Source: Paenibacillus polysaccharolyticus (lineage in GTDB: Bacteria; Bacillota; Bacilli; Paenibacillales; Paenibacillaceae). Taken from it: a stretch of 64,000 bases of DNA. How positions within the stretch are numbered: the stretch's first letter is position 1; the number at the start of each line of letters is the position of its first letter. The translations under genes were made by a program, and so were the position numbers. Under the pieces are notes generated by a model. It was not told the origin of the DNA. It searched no databases and saw nothing but the letters and a program-made list of their open reading frames with translations. Location: assembly GCF_900102085.1 (NCBI RefSeq), contig NZ_FMVM01000012.1, positions 178,618 through 242,617 of the forward strand, read 5' to 3'. This document shows, in pieces, positions 26,227-35,274 of the stretch.

Positions 26227-27081
26227 TCATCTCGTAAAATCATGCTGACCAATCGTCAGCAGTGTCGGTCTGCTCTTGCTCCACTCGGACGTGGCAATTT
26301 TCGGATTATAATAAAATAGCGCGCCATGCGTTGGGTCGACACCGTTGAGAGCTTGGCGTGCAGCCTTGAACGAGGTTGCGGTTGGCTTCAGATTAAATTG
26401 ACCATCGTCCACCGCTGTGAACTGGCCTTTCTGGAAAATGACTTCGGAGATGGATGACGGGAACTCTCCCGATTGTACCCGGTTTAAGACAACTGCTCCT
26501 ACAGCAACTTGTCCTTCAAAAGATTCCCCACGTGCTTCCCCATGGATCAGCTTCGCCAGTTGACGCAGCGTTTCACCTTCGGCTTTGACTTTTTGGTTTA
26601 GCCTGTTCAGCGTCACAGGCCCTGCTACACCATCGGCGCTTAGTCCCTGCGCTTGTTGGAACTCGCGAACGGCGCTCTTGGTAATCGTACCATAATAACC
26701 TGTCACTCCAGCGTCAAAATATCCTAACTCGTTCAGCTGCTCTTGCAATTTCACCACATGTTCACTGCGAATGCCCTGCTCCAATTTTTGTGCCCCAGCC
26801 GAAGGCGCGGCAACGGTAAGTCCAAGCGTCATTGCACAGGCCCCAAGAAGCATACTGACTCGGCCTGCTCTTTTGTTCGTCTTTCTACCCCTGCGATGGG
26901 TGACTTTACGACTCACGGTAATAGGTTTCATATCGTCTGCACTCGTGCGCAGATCATTCGGATCAGAATACCCATATATGATATTCATCCCTGCCTCTTC
27001 ATCAACTCGCACCATTTCGTACACGCTATGCTGTTCACTCGTCATATGCATTTCGCTCATTGTATTCTTCTTATTCGTCAT
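26227..27081 (-). CDS. SleB/CwlJ-type cell wall hydrolase with peptidoglycan-binding domain
   Basis: 284 residues. A ~75-residue N-terminal cytosolic tail rich in basic residues precedes a membrane or signal segment (VSMLLGACAMTLGLTVAAPS). A PG_binding_1 domain follows (~100-160: LQEQLNELGYFDAGVTGYYG). The C-terminal domain (~170-284) is Hydrolase_2, with LAKLIHGEARGESFEGQVAV (the Glu of HGEARGE is the likely catalytic residue), VVLNRV and HGALFYYNP. This domain is found in spore cortex lytic transglycosylases SleB and CwlJ. The long basic N terminus is unusual for SleB. A vegetative wall role is possible. It is monocistronic. Confidence 0.85.
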   Translation of the reverse strand: MTNKKNTMSEMHMTSEQHSVYEMVRVDEEAGMNIIYGYSDPNDLRTSADDMKPITVSRKVTHRRGRKTNKRAGRVSMLLGACAMTLGLTVAAPSAGAQKLEQGIRSEHVVKLQEQLNELGYFDAGVTGYYGTITKSAVREFQQAQGLSADGVAGPVTLNRLNQKVKAEGETLRQLAKLIHGEARGESFEGQVAVGAVVLNRVQSGEFPSSISEVIFQKGQFTAVDDGQFNLKPTATSFKAARQALNGVDPTHGALFYYNPKIATSEWSKSRPTLLTIGQHDFTR

Positions 27082-27227
27082 TTCCTTAACCCTCCATTTT
27101 TCTGAATCCAGTTATACGGCTTCCCCCTGAATCCTCTCGGATGGACATCCCGAGTGTCATTATAGGATATCAAAAATTGCCCGTCTATCGGACCGATGGA
27201 GCATGAAAAAATGAGTCCTGCACAGAT

Positions 27228-27272
27228 CAAAAAGAGGCATGAGCCCATGGTCGTATCAGGGTCATACCTCTT
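27228..27272 (-). terminator. MFS transporter gene terminator
   Basis: AAGAGGCATGA (27232-27242) pairs with TCATACCTCTT (27262-27272); on the minus strand it ends in CTCTTTTTG. Confidence 0.7.
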
Positions 27273-27359
27273 CTTATATCAACCTTTTACCGCTAATCTA
27301 GCCTCCACTTCCGTAGGCAAACAGACCCGCACAAAAGTTGCGCTAAAATTTTCTGAACA

Positions 27360-28577
27360 TTACTCGGCGAGTTCCTGCCCTTTCGTTTCCCGGCCCCAGA
27401 ACAGCACAGCAGCTGCTCCAATGAGAATGGTCACGAAGAAAATGGTGAAAATCAGGCTGATTGGAACTGCCTTCTGAACAAGCATACCTACCATAAATGG
27501 TGCAAGTACGCCCCCGATCCGGCCTACCGATGTAGCCAGTCCAACGCCTGTGGAACGCACGGATGTTGGATACAATTCTGGACTGTAAGCGTACAATCCG
27601 CCCCAAGCTCCCAGGTTGAAGAACGATAAGCAGATTCCAGCGGCTAAAATAGTTGCTTCTGTCGTTGCCAATCCAAAGGCAATCGCACTGAACGCAGTCA
27701 AAGTAAGGTACACGACAAGTACGAATTTGCGGCCAAAACGTTCAATGAAATACGCAGCAGTGAAGTAACCTGGCAACTGTGCGATCGTCATGATCAACAC
27801 ATACTGGAAACTTTTGACCAACGTAAAGCCTTTCGCCATCACAACCGAAGGCAACCACAAGAACATGCCATAATACGAGAAAATAACGGTAAACCACAAA
27901 ATCCATAGCATTAATGTGGTGCGGCGATGCGGTGCGGACCACACCGTGGCAACCTTCTCGCGGAATGTAATTTTGTGCAATTTCGTGTGATTCTTGTACC
28001 GCGGAGGATCTTGGATGGCACGGCGTAAATACAGCGCGTAGAACGCCGGAAGAGCTCCAATGGCAAATGCAATTCTCCACCCATACTCAGGGATTACAAA
28101 ATTGGCAATCAGCGCCGATACAATCCAGCCCCCTGCCCAGAAGCTTTCCAACAACACAACCGCACGTCCACGTTCCGCTGTAGGCATCGATTCCGATACC
28201 AGCGTAGATGCTACGGGCAGCTCGCCGCCAAGACCGATCCCTGCAACGAGACGTAGTGCACACAACACAGCAAAGCCAGTCGCCAGTGCAGATAGACCGC
28301 TTGCAATCGTGAAGATCAGCAACGTCCACATCAGAATTGCTTTTCGTCCAAAACGATCTGCGAGTGCACCTGCGAGCAAGGCACCTAGTGCCATCCCGAT
28401 AGAGTTGATACTTGTCAGCACCCCGACTTGTCCGGGACTAAGACTCCACTCCTTCGCGAGTGCAGCTACGATAAAGGAGATCATGCCGACCTCCATCGCA
28501 TCAAACAGCCAGCTCATGCCGGCACTGAACAGCAGCTTGCGCTGCTTGGGATTCCGCAACACTTCCAATTTACTCAT
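27360..28577 (-). CDS. MFS transporter (NiaP-like organic solute carrier)
   Basis: 405 residues with twelve membrane helices. MFS signatures are visible: GALADRFGRKAILM after TM2, RLVAGIGLGGELPVASTLVS in TM4, and RFGRKFVLV in the second half. PELYPTSVRSTGVG near TM10 is typical of the sugar/NiaP/SvOP-like branch. Substrates in this branch include nicotinate and aromatic acids; the sequence alone does not settle which. It is monocistronic, with a 160-bp upstream gap and its own terminator. Confidence 0.85.
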   Translation of the reverse strand: MSKLEVLRNPKQRKLLFSAGMSWLFDAMEVGMISFIVAALAKEWSLSPGQVGVLTSINSIGMALGALLAGALADRFGRKAILMWTLLIFTIASGLSALATGFAVLCALRLVAGIGLGGELPVASTLVSESMPTAERGRAVVLLESFWAGGWIVSALIANFVIPEYGWRIAFAIGALPAFYALYLRRAIQDPPRYKNHTKLHKITFREKVATVWSAPHRRTTLMLWILWFTVIFSYYGMFLWLPSVVMAKGFTLVKSFQYVLIMTIAQLPGYFTAAYFIERFGRKFVLVVYLTLTAFSAIAFGLATTEATILAAGICLSFFNLGAWGGLYAYSPELYPTSVRSTGVGLATSVGRIGGVLAPFMVGMLVQKAVPISLIFTIFFVTILIGAAAVLFWGRETKGQELAE

Positions 28578-28740
28578 CAGATTAATAGCTCCCTTGATCT
28601 CTATGTAGTCATCCTGACACTAAACCATTATTATGCAGAATGCACCAGAAATCAATGCAAAATACGACGTGACGCCAATTTACAACGAATATAAAACGAA
28701 CTCGATTTTGTAAAGGATCTCTCAGTCTTCTTCTCGACCC

Positions 28741-29556
28741 TCAACCTTTAAGGGAACCAGCGGTCAGACCTGCGACGAAATAACGCTGAAGTAGCAAGAA
28801 CAGCACAATCATCGGGATCGCTGTCACAAGAACGCCAGTCAGCATCATCGGATAATTCGTCACGTACTCCCCGCGGAATTGCATCAGGGCAAGTGGCAAG
28901 GTCAGTTTTGACTTGCTGGTGAGCATAAGCATCGGAATGAGCAAGTCATTCCACACCATCACCAGCAGAAACGTTGCCGTTGCCGCCAGTGAAGGTGCTG
29001 CGAGTGGCAGAGCAATTCGGGTGAAGAGTCTCCACTCGTTTGCGCCATCCATACTACCTGCTTCCAAAATTTCCGAATTCAGCATACGCATGAACCCCGT
29101 CAGCATGAACACAGAAACGGGCATCAGCATGGCCGCCGACACGATAATCAAGCCTGTCAGACTGTCGGACCATCCGAGCGTACGTGTGAGGGAATAGATC
29201 GGCAACATGCTGACCTGGGACGGTACGATTAGACCAGCAACAAAGAGTGCAAACACTATTTTGCCTACACTGCCACCCCAGCGTACAATGGCGTACGCAA
29301 TCATGCTACTTAGCAACAGTTCAATCGCAACTGTGCCGAGCGTCACAATCATACTGTTCCCGAAGTACTGCCACATCGGCTGATTACGGAACAAACCCGT
29401 CACATTATCCCACGTAAACGGCTCCGGCCAGCTGAATGGGCTGGTGAAGAAGTTACTGCTTGTTTTGAACGAAGATACAAATACAAAATACAACGGCACA
29501 AGGATCAGTAGTGCGTACACAAACAGAATCAGTCGATTGAACCATTTTAAAACCAT
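28741..29556 (-). CDS. CUT1-type sugar ABC transporter permease (MalG-like)
   Basis: 271 residues with six membrane helices. The permease signature EAA loop is EAGSMDGANEWRLFTRIALP at ~160-180. The C terminus YFVAGLTAGSLKG is the usual end of MalG/LacG-type permeases. ATG at 29556 lies downstream of AGGAAGGAGGG. It is the last gene of the unit but is separated from the partner permease by 198 bp, wider than usual, with no gene in the gap. No ATPase gene is present; a shared MsmX-type ATPase is usual for such systems. Confidence 0.9.
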   Translation of the reverse strand: MVLKWFNRLILFVYALLILVPLYFVFVSSFKTSSNFFTSPFSWPEPFTWDNVTGLFRNQPMWQYFGNSMIVTLGTVAIELLLSSMIAYAIVRWGGSVGKIVFALFVAGLIVPSQVSMLPIYSLTRTLGWSDSLTGLIIVSAAMLMPVSVFMLTGFMRMLNSEILEAGSMDGANEWRLFTRIALPLAAPSLAATATFLLVMVWNDLLIPMLMLTSKSKLTLPLALMQFRGEYVTNYPMMLTGVLVTAIPMIVLFLLLQRYFVAGLTAGSLKG

Positions 29557-29754
29557 ATAAAAAATCCCTCCTTCCTCATCTTCTTAACCTACACTTATAA
29601 CTACTCTCTGCATTCAACATTAGCATCAACTAGCTCGTATTTTTCGAACACATCTCTCGATTCTCTACAATGGCTCTTTCACATACTCTTGTATACATTT
29701 TGACTTGCCATATCTCGCCGATAACGCTGACGAAAAGAAGCCATCGTTTATCCG

Positions 29755-30627
29755 TTAATAGCTTACCCGGTCTGCACGCAAAGCCTTGAACTGCAACAAT
29801 GTCAACAGCGCAAGCAGCACCAGGAAGATCATCGAACCGGCAGAAGCGAGACCAAAGGAATAACTCCCGAAGGCCGTATGATAAATATAGGTAGTCAAAA
29901 TCTCAGTGGCGTAATTCGGACCTCCGTCCGTCATCGTGAAAATAAGATCAAAGGCCTTGAACGACTGGATGGTCGTATAGGCTACCACAATCGTTGCCGA
30001 TGGAGCCAGCAGCGGCCAGGTCACGGTACGGAATACCTGCCATTTGCTCCCGCCGTCCATACGTGCCGCTTCGTACAGTTCTGCTGGAATGCCTTGCAGA
30101 CCTGCGATGAACACAATCATCATCTGTCCTGCGTGAGCCCAAACCTGCACCGCAGCGATAGAGAAAATCGCAATCTTCGGATCACCGATCCAGTTACGAG
30201 CCATGCTGCTCATGCCCGCCTCGTTTAGTCCATAATTGATCAGTCCAATGGACGGGTCATACATGAACGCCCAGATCAGACCAACGGATACCGACGACAG
30301 AATCGCAGGTAGGAAATACAACGCCCGAAGTACCACTTTTGTCTTGGTATTGCGTACCAGAAGCAGGGCTAGAACGAGTGAAATAAAGGTTTGTGCGATG
30401 ACAACGGTTAACATAAACTCCACGTTATTGCCGAAGGCTTTGCGAAATACGATGCTGCTGAGACTGTCCTTGTAATTATCCAGCCCTACAAATGCATACG
30501 ACGGGGATACCCCGTCCCAATCCGTAAAGGAGTAGAACAGCCCCGTCAATGTAGGAAATACGAACAATCCAACGTACAGCAGCAATCCGGGTAACAGAAA
30601 CAGGGATAGCTGAATACGGTTTTTCAT
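29755..30627 (-). CDS. CUT1-type sugar ABC transporter permease (MalF-like)
   Basis: 290 residues with six membrane helices. The opening LFLLPGLLLYVGLFVFPTLT and the EAA loop YEAARMDGGSKWQVFRTVTW (~185-205) are typical. It starts 3 bp after the stop of the solute-binding protein gene, so the two are co-translated. It pairs with the MalG-like permease downstream. Confidence 0.92.
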   Translation of the reverse strand: MKNRIQLSLFLLPGLLLYVGLFVFPTLTGLFYSFTDWDGVSPSYAFVGLDNYKDSLSSIVFRKAFGNNVEFMLTVVIAQTFISLVLALLLVRNTKTKVVLRALYFLPAILSSVSVGLIWAFMYDPSIGLINYGLNEAGMSSMARNWIGDPKIAIFSIAAVQVWAHAGQMMIVFIAGLQGIPAELYEAARMDGGSKWQVFRTVTWPLLAPSATIVVAYTTIQSFKAFDLIFTMTDGGPNYATEILTTYIYHTAFGSYSFGLASAGSMIFLVLLALLTLLQFKALRADRVSY

Positions 30628-30630
30628 CGT

Positions 30631-31905
30631 TTATTTCCCGATATGCTGATCAATGATCGCTTGTGCTTGCTGTGCGGCTTCTTCTGGAGAAGTACCGCTT
30701 AACACGGCCTGAATGGAGTTGGTTACCGCCTTCTGGTTATCTCCGTTCAGGATGGTAAACCGTGGCTGGAACACGGTCTTTTTGTTCGCCCATTCTCCCG
30801 CAACCTGAAGCTCAGGTGTATCATACTTCACTTCATTCACCGTTACATTCTGTCCCGTTTGGTTGGCGTATGCCCCAGCTACATCCGGTTTGCTCAGGAA
30901 TTCAAGGAATCTCTTCGCTTCTTCCGGGTGTTTCGATTTGCTGTTTACCGCAAGCATGAATGTGGTCGTATGCACTCCCTCATATTTCGCCTGGTCGGCA
31001 CTTACCGTAATCGGTGCGAGCAATTTTTGCTCGAGATTCGGGTTTTGTTGTTTGTTCTGAGCAAGTTGATACGATCCACTTGCGAGCATGGCTGCCTTTT
31101 CCTGAATAAACAGTGCACCTGCTGCCGGGTCTTTCGTACCCAGTGCATCCTGCTGGAAGTATCCTTTATCGTTCAGTTCTTTGATTTGCGTCAACGTTTT
31201 TACCCAGAACTCATCTGTCAGTTTGGCTTCGCCTGCTTCAACTTTGGTAAAAATGTCGTCACTCGGCGCATTGTTCATCACCATCGTATTCATGAATTGA
31301 CCCGGACCAATGTCCGCTCCGGCAAAGGCAATCGGAATAATGCCATTGTCTTTCAGCTTCTGGCACAGCGCCAGGAACCCTTCCCAATCTTTCGGTGGGG
31401 TCAGGCCGTACTTTTCAAACAGTTTGACGTTATAGATTGGATCGTTATATACAAGTTGGTACGGAATCGCATATTGTTTGCCATCATGCTGTCCAGCTTC
31501 AATCAGTTTCGGATTATAAGCCGACAGGAAGGATGATCCCGTCAGATCCGTAAACAGTCCGGCTTTGCTGAACGCTTGGAATTGAGCGCCCGGGAAAGAC
31601 GCAAACACATCCCCTGTGGAGCCGTCGCTGATTTTGGATTGCACGGTGGATTGATATTGATCCGAAGGGAGCGTCTGCATCTCCACATGGATGTTCGGAT
31701 TTTCTTTTTCAAACGCGTCGATCGTCTTGTTAAATGCTTCGGAATCCTCGCCGCGCCAGTGCATGAAGCTAATGGTCACTTTACCTGAACCTGAGGAGCC
31801 GTTCTCTCCGGATGCCGCATTATTTCCACCGCCGCAAGCGGACAGCAGGATGGACATCACCAGCATACTGACAAGCGGCAGGATCATTTTTTTCGTTTTT
31901 TTCAT
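30631..31905 (-). CDS. Extracellular sugar-type solute-binding lipoprotein
   Basis: 424 residues. The signal peptide ends with the lipobox SILLSAC (Cys lipidated), then a Gly/Asn/Ser linker. The body matches family 1 solute-binding proteins (VTISFMHWRG, FMLAVNSKSKHPEEAKRFLE). ATG overlaps the monooxygenase stop (ATGA), with AGGAGG 9 bp upstream, so the two genes are translationally coupled. That makes it likely that the transported compound is the monooxygenase substrate or its precursor. Ligand unknown. Confidence 0.92.
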   Translation of the reverse strand: MKKTKKMILPLVSMLVMSILLSACGGGNNAASGENGSSGSGKVTISFMHWRGEDSEAFNKTIDAFEKENPNIHVEMQTLPSDQYQSTVQSKISDGSTGDVFASFPGAQFQAFSKAGLFTDLTGSSFLSAYNPKLIEAGQHDGKQYAIPYQLVYNDPIYNVKLFEKYGLTPPKDWEGFLALCQKLKDNGIIPIAFAGADIGPGQFMNTMVMNNAPSDDIFTKVEAGEAKLTDEFWVKTLTQIKELNDKGYFQQDALGTKDPAAGALFIQEKAAMLASGSYQLAQNKQQNPNLEQKLLAPITVSADQAKYEGVHTTTFMLAVNSKSKHPEEAKRFLEFLSKPDVAGAYANQTGQNVTVNEVKYDTPELQVAGEWANKKTVFQPRFTILNGDNQKAVTNSIQAVLSGTSPEEAAQQAQAIIDQHIGK

Positions 31906-33107
31906 GAAAGACGACCTCCTAAGTTAGCAGTAATAGACTGCTGTTTCTGTCTTGTTTTCCATTTCTCGCGGATGATGGGCATCACGGTCTTGCCGAAGAT
32001 TTCGGCTTCTTCCAGATGCGGATAACCGGATAGAATAAATGTCGTCACGCCCAGGTCTCCATATTCCATTAAACGTTCTGCAACCTGCTCTGCTGTACCC
32101 ACGATGAGGATGGCTCCCCCGGAACGCACCACCGACAAACCTGTCCACAGGTTCGGCCCAACGACAAACTGTTGCTTCTCGGACAGTTCCCGGAGCTCAT
32201 TTTGTCTGCGTTGGTTGGTGGCATCCGTCTCGGCAAAGGCGGCTTTGGCCTTTTCAATCGCTTCCGGCGGTACTTTGCTGATGATCTCCCATGCCGCTGC
32301 CCATGCCTCTTCTTCCGTATCCCGAATGAGCACCTGAGCACGCATACCGTAACGGAGCTGACGATCTTGACCTGTCTCCTCTTTTACCTGCTCTCGAATG
32401 ACTTCGATCTCTTCAATCTGTTCCTGAATCCAGTCATACGGCTCGCCCCACATCAGGAAGGTATCTGCATGTTCAACGGCCACTCGCTTGGCAATCGGAG
32501 AACTTCCTCCAAGATAGAATGGAGGGAATGGCTTCTGTACCGTCTCCGGCATGCCTACCGGGCCTTTGAAGTTGTAATATTGACCGTTGAATTCAGGATT
32601 TGGTTCGCTTGATTGTGCGCCACTTCCGGCGAATTCCGTCAGATTCAAGCCTGTCGACTGTGTCCACGAACGCTTCATGACTTCCATATACTCGCTTGCG
32701 CGAACATACCGTTCATCATGCGCATGTGCCAGCGGATCACCGAGTTCTTCCAGATCTCGAACCGAACTGCCTGTAACTACGTTAATCATGGCGCGACCGC
32801 CAGACAGCTGATCCAGTGCCGCACCCATGCGAGCCGCAAGTACGGGTGTCACAAGCCCCGGGCGAATCGCTACAAGGGGACGCAATGTCTTGGTGTGACT
32901 CATTACCGCCGAGCCGACCACCCACGCGTCCAGACAGGCTCCCCCTGTCGGAATGAGTACAAATTCGAATCCGGCCGTTTCCGCCGTCTGTGCCACCTGC
33001 ACCAGATAATCCAGACTTGGCTCACGCTCCGGCTCTACACCTACATACTTCCCATCTCCAGCGGTGGGTAAAAACCATCCAAATTTCATCTCTTCCTGTT
33101 CACTCAT
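31902..33107 (-). CDS. SsuD-like FMNH2-dependent (alkane)sulfonate monooxygenase
   Basis: 401 residues of the LLM-class flavin monooxygenase fold. It resembles SsuD: MKFGWFLPTAGDGKY at the start, FEFVLIPTGGACLDAWV, VAIRPGLVTPVLAARM, LSGGRAMINVVTGS, LGGSSPIAKRVA and the terminal VGTAEQVAERLMEYGDLGVT. SsuD cleaves C-S bonds of sulfonates with FMNH2 and O2, releasing sulfite. No NADPH:FMN reductase gene is adjacent. The coupled transporter is of the sugar (CUT1) type, not the TauT/SsuABC type, so a sulfosugar or other larger substrate should be considered. The transcript carries a ~300-nt leader that includes a palindromic repeat. Confidence 0.85.
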   Translation of the reverse strand: MSEQEEMKFGWFLPTAGDGKYVGVEPEREPSLDYLVQVAQTAETAGFEFVLIPTGGACLDAWVVGSAVMSHTKTLRPLVAIRPGLVTPVLAARMGAALDQLSGGRAMINVVTGSSVRDLEELGDPLAHAHDERYVRASEYMEVMKRSWTQSTGLNLTEFAGSGAQSSEPNPEFNGQYYNFKGPVGMPETVQKPFPPFYLGGSSPIAKRVAVEHADTFLMWGEPYDWIQEQIEEIEVIREQVKEETGQDRQLRYGMRAQVLIRDTEEEAWAAAWEIISKVPPEAIEKAKAAFAETDATNQRRQNELRELSEKQQFVVGPNLWTGLSVVRSGGAILIVGTAEQVAERLMEYGDLGVTTFILSGYPHLEEAEIFGKTVMPIIREKWKTRQKQQSITANLGGRLS

Positions 33108-33199
33108 TCACGTCAGTCCCTTCTATGGATAAATAAAGTCTCATGTTAAAAATAAGATCGGTGTTGTGCAACATGGCCGTTCCGGGTACGAATCGTTCT

Positions 33200-33310
33200 T
33201 TCGATCGCTGTTATCTCCAGATTTTTCGATTCCCTTTCCAAAGGGAAAATCCGGAGATAAAGGCGAACACTACGTTTCTTCAGAATCGATTTCGTCCCCT
33301 CCACTATGTT
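33200..33310. repeat. Palindromic intergenic element, copy A
   Basis: The core palindrome TTATCTCCAGATTTT ... AAAATCCGGAGATAA (33211-33260) is followed by AGGCGAACACTACG. Copies B (38131-38318) and C (39233-39382) share the core and the flanking AGGYGAA tail. Copy A lacks the outer TTTACAC/GTGTAAA ends. It lies in the 5' leader of the monooxygenase operon. Confidence 0.75.
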
Positions 33311-33413
33311 CGCACTCGTTAAACCCTATTTTTAAAGTGCGCCTAATTTCTAATTGTTTTGTAAAGTACACATCTAAAAGCCGATTAATTAACTTGGTTT
33401 AATAGGTATGGAC

Positions 33414-33442
33414 ATCATATCAATTGATTTGTCTGTGATCAA
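33414..33442 (-). promoter_or_regulatory. Promoter of the monooxygenase-ABC operon
   Basis: Minus strand: -35 TTGATC (33437-33442), 17-bp spacer, -10 TATGAT (33414-33419). Transcription would start near 33407, giving a leader of about 300 nt. The AraC-type direct repeat touches the -35 box. Confidence 0.6.
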
Positions 33443-33485
33443 TGTCATTTCGCGGCAATTTATTTTTGTCATTTTGTGGTCATTT
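33443..33485. promoter_or_regulatory. Direct repeat, candidate AraC-family operator
   Basis: TGTCATTTCGCGGCAATTT (33443-33461) and TGTCATTTTGTGGTCATTT (33467-33485) agree at 15 of 19 positions with 24-bp periodicity. They adjoin the -35 box of the divergent operon, the normal place for AraC-type activators. Confidence 0.6.
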
Positions 33486-33600
33486 TCCGAATTCAGGTTT
33501 ACCTGATCTTGAATTTATATAAAACCCACCTGTATAATAGGTTATAAATGAATCTTTTAGATGATATCGACGATACTTATACAATAAAGAGGTGTTCCTG

Positions 33601-34476
33601 GTGACCGAGCTTGAGCGCATGAAGGAGGACCACCACGAGTTTTTGGATATTCTATTTTTCACTCCGTCTGAATTTGAGAAGGCCAGCGGTGCATGGCCGT
33701 TACGCATTGGCCATAACATTGCCAAAAGCAATTATCATATAGGTCCTCGAACTACGCCTTATCACTACTTGTTATTTGTGTTGGAGGGGGAAGGTACATT
33801 TATTCAGAACGGACAGCAGTATCCCCTGCGAGCCAGAGATGCTTTCTGTCTGCTTCCTCATGTGACCCATGAGTACTGGACAGATCCCAACCATCCTCTG
33901 CAAAAAGTATTTATCGCCTTTGACGGAGCATATGCCGCTGAACTGCTCTCCCGAATTGGCTTAAGTTCTGAGAGTCCGTACCGTTCAGGTGTACTCACGC
34001 CCGAAACAGCTAGCAACATGCGTTCATTTATGGAGGACGTTCGTAAACCGCGGGACAGTGCCAGTGATTTGGGGCGACTGATCCGGTTTCTCGGCCTTTT
34101 CGACCGCATTGCACGCTCTCCGGCGACCAAAGACTTGCAACCGGATGTAGCCACCCCCTGGCTTCAAAAAGGGAAAGAGTACATTGAACTTCATTTTGCA
34201 GGCGGCATTTCGGTGGAAGGTGTGTCTGCCCATGCAGGAGTGGATCGAACCCACTTTGCCAAACAGTTTCGCAAAGCTTACGGCTTGTCCCCTGTGCAAT
34301 ATATTCAGCAGCTCAAAATGAAGCAAGCCAAGCTCCTGCTCGTACAGACCACGCTGAGCTTAACGGAGGTAGCTCATTCGGTGGGTTACCCGGACTTATT
34401 TTCGTTTTCCAAAGCCTTTAAAAAGCAAGTCGGTCTGCCTCCTAACCGTTACCGAACGACGACAACAGAACAGTAG
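33601..34476 (+). CDS. AraC-family transcriptional regulator with cupin sensor domain
   Basis: 291 residues from GTG at 33601, preferred over GTG at 33592 because AGAGGTG lies 7 bp before it. The N-terminal cupin domain (~25-110) shows RTTPYHYLLFVLEGEGTFIQ and LLPHVTHEYW. The C-terminal double helix-turn-helix (~190-290) has ISVEGVSAHAGVDRTHFAKQ and LTEVAHSVGYPDLFSFSKAF. Cupin-AraC proteins usually sense a sugar-like ligand. It is divergent from the monooxygenase-ABC operon, and a matching direct repeat lies in the shared intergenic region, so it is probably the activator of that operon. Confidence 0.85.
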   Translation: MTELERMKEDHHEFLDILFFTPSEFEKASGAWPLRIGHNIAKSNYHIGPRTTPYHYLLFVLEGEGTFIQNGQQYPLRARDAFCLLPHVTHEYWTDPNHPLQKVFIAFDGAYAAELLSRIGLSSESPYRSGVLTPETASNMRSFMEDVRKPRDSASDLGRLIRFLGLFDRIARSPATKDLQPDVATPWLQKGKEYIELHFAGGISVEGVSAHAGVDRTHFAKQFRKAYGLSPVQYIQQLKMKQAKLLLVQTTLSLTEVAHSVGYPDLFSFSKAFKKQVGLPPNRYRTTTTEQ

Positions 34477-34555
34477 AGTGATTAGATTAGTTGAGTTGGT
34501 TAAGAGAACCGGCGAGCTAAGGGGACACTTTCCTGTTCTCAAGCGCAAAAATAAC

Positions 34556-34609
34556 CTGAATAAGGCAAGCCCCTTCACTATGCGAGTGATCGGGATTTGC
34601 CTTATTCAG
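34556..34609 (+). terminator. Strong hairpin after the araC-type gene
   Basis: CTGAATAAGGCAA (34556-34568) and TTGCCTTATTCAG (34597-34609) are perfect 13-bp arms. The following TACGAAAAAATC is not T-rich, so termination may be factor-dependent or the hairpin may stabilise the mRNA end. Confidence 0.5.
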
Positions 34610-34727
34610 TACGAAAAAATCTCATCTTGCACTTCCTAAAACTTACTCCTAACATATGTAACTTATGTACCGGTTCTTACGTTAATCCTAGTGAATATAC
34701 CAAAGGAATATCAAAGGAGTGGATATC

Positions 34728-35201
34728 ATGCGTATTTCCAAGTTTTTAGTGGTGACTGGGCTAACTCTTGCTATGGCTGGCTTCAGTTCATCCGTAAATG
34801 CGGCTTCTCCCCCCGCTTCCGGCTCAACGGTGAACATCAAATCCGATGTGCTGGGTGAAAAATCATTTACAGGTCTGATTATTAAAGGGCACACCTACGT
34901 TGATCTCGACGGATTCGTGAATTGCCTTCCGTTCCAAATTAATTCCAAAGCGTTATCCTTTCAATCCGAAACCAAAACGTTTAAGGTACTCAATGAAGAC
35001 TTTGCAATTCCTACCCCAGAATTACAGTTCAAAGTTGGAAGTGATACGTTCCAGCACAATGATGAGTCATTTCGATTGAGTGATCCCGTACTTTTGATTC
35101 AAAACCGCATTTATTTTCCGCTAAAAGATATCGTTTCGGTCTACGACATTAATGTTTCTTATAACTCTCAGACGAAAACGGTACAAGTGAGTAAAGAGTA
35201 A
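34728..35201 (+). CDS. Secreted copper-amine-oxidase-N-like domain protein
   Basis: 157 residues from ATG 34728, 8 bp after AAAGGAG; the upstream GTG overlaps the ribosome binding site. The signal peptide (FLVVTGLTLAMAGFSSSVNA) is followed by one domain with KGHTYVDLDGFVNCLPFQIN and NRIYFPLKDIVSVYDINVSY ending in TKTVQVSKE. This is the pattern of Cu_amine_oxidN1 domains, which are wall-associated stalk modules common in Paenibacillus and not amine oxidases. It is monocistronic; function unknown. Confidence 0.7.
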   Translation: MRISKFLVVTGLTLAMAGFSSSVNAASPPASGSTVNIKSDVLGEKSFTGLIIKGHTYVDLDGFVNCLPFQINSKALSFQSETKTFKVLNEDFAIPTPELQFKVGSDTFQHNDESFRLSDPVLLIQNRIYFPLKDIVSVYDINVSYNSQTKTVQVSKE

Positions 35202-35274
35202 CTTACGCTACACCTTGTTCACAAAGGTAGAATGTTTCCAAAACGGGGAACGAGCGCACCAGTTGGGACAACTT

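Noticed and set aside
31924..32341. Minus-strand frames inside the monooxygenase gene
   Set aside because: Out-of-frame shadows; the monooxygenase frame carries clear family motifs throughout.
33166..33402. 78-codon plus-strand frame between the monooxygenase and AraC-type genes
   Set aside because: It runs through the palindromic repeat and has no ribosome binding site; the region is better explained as leader plus repeat.
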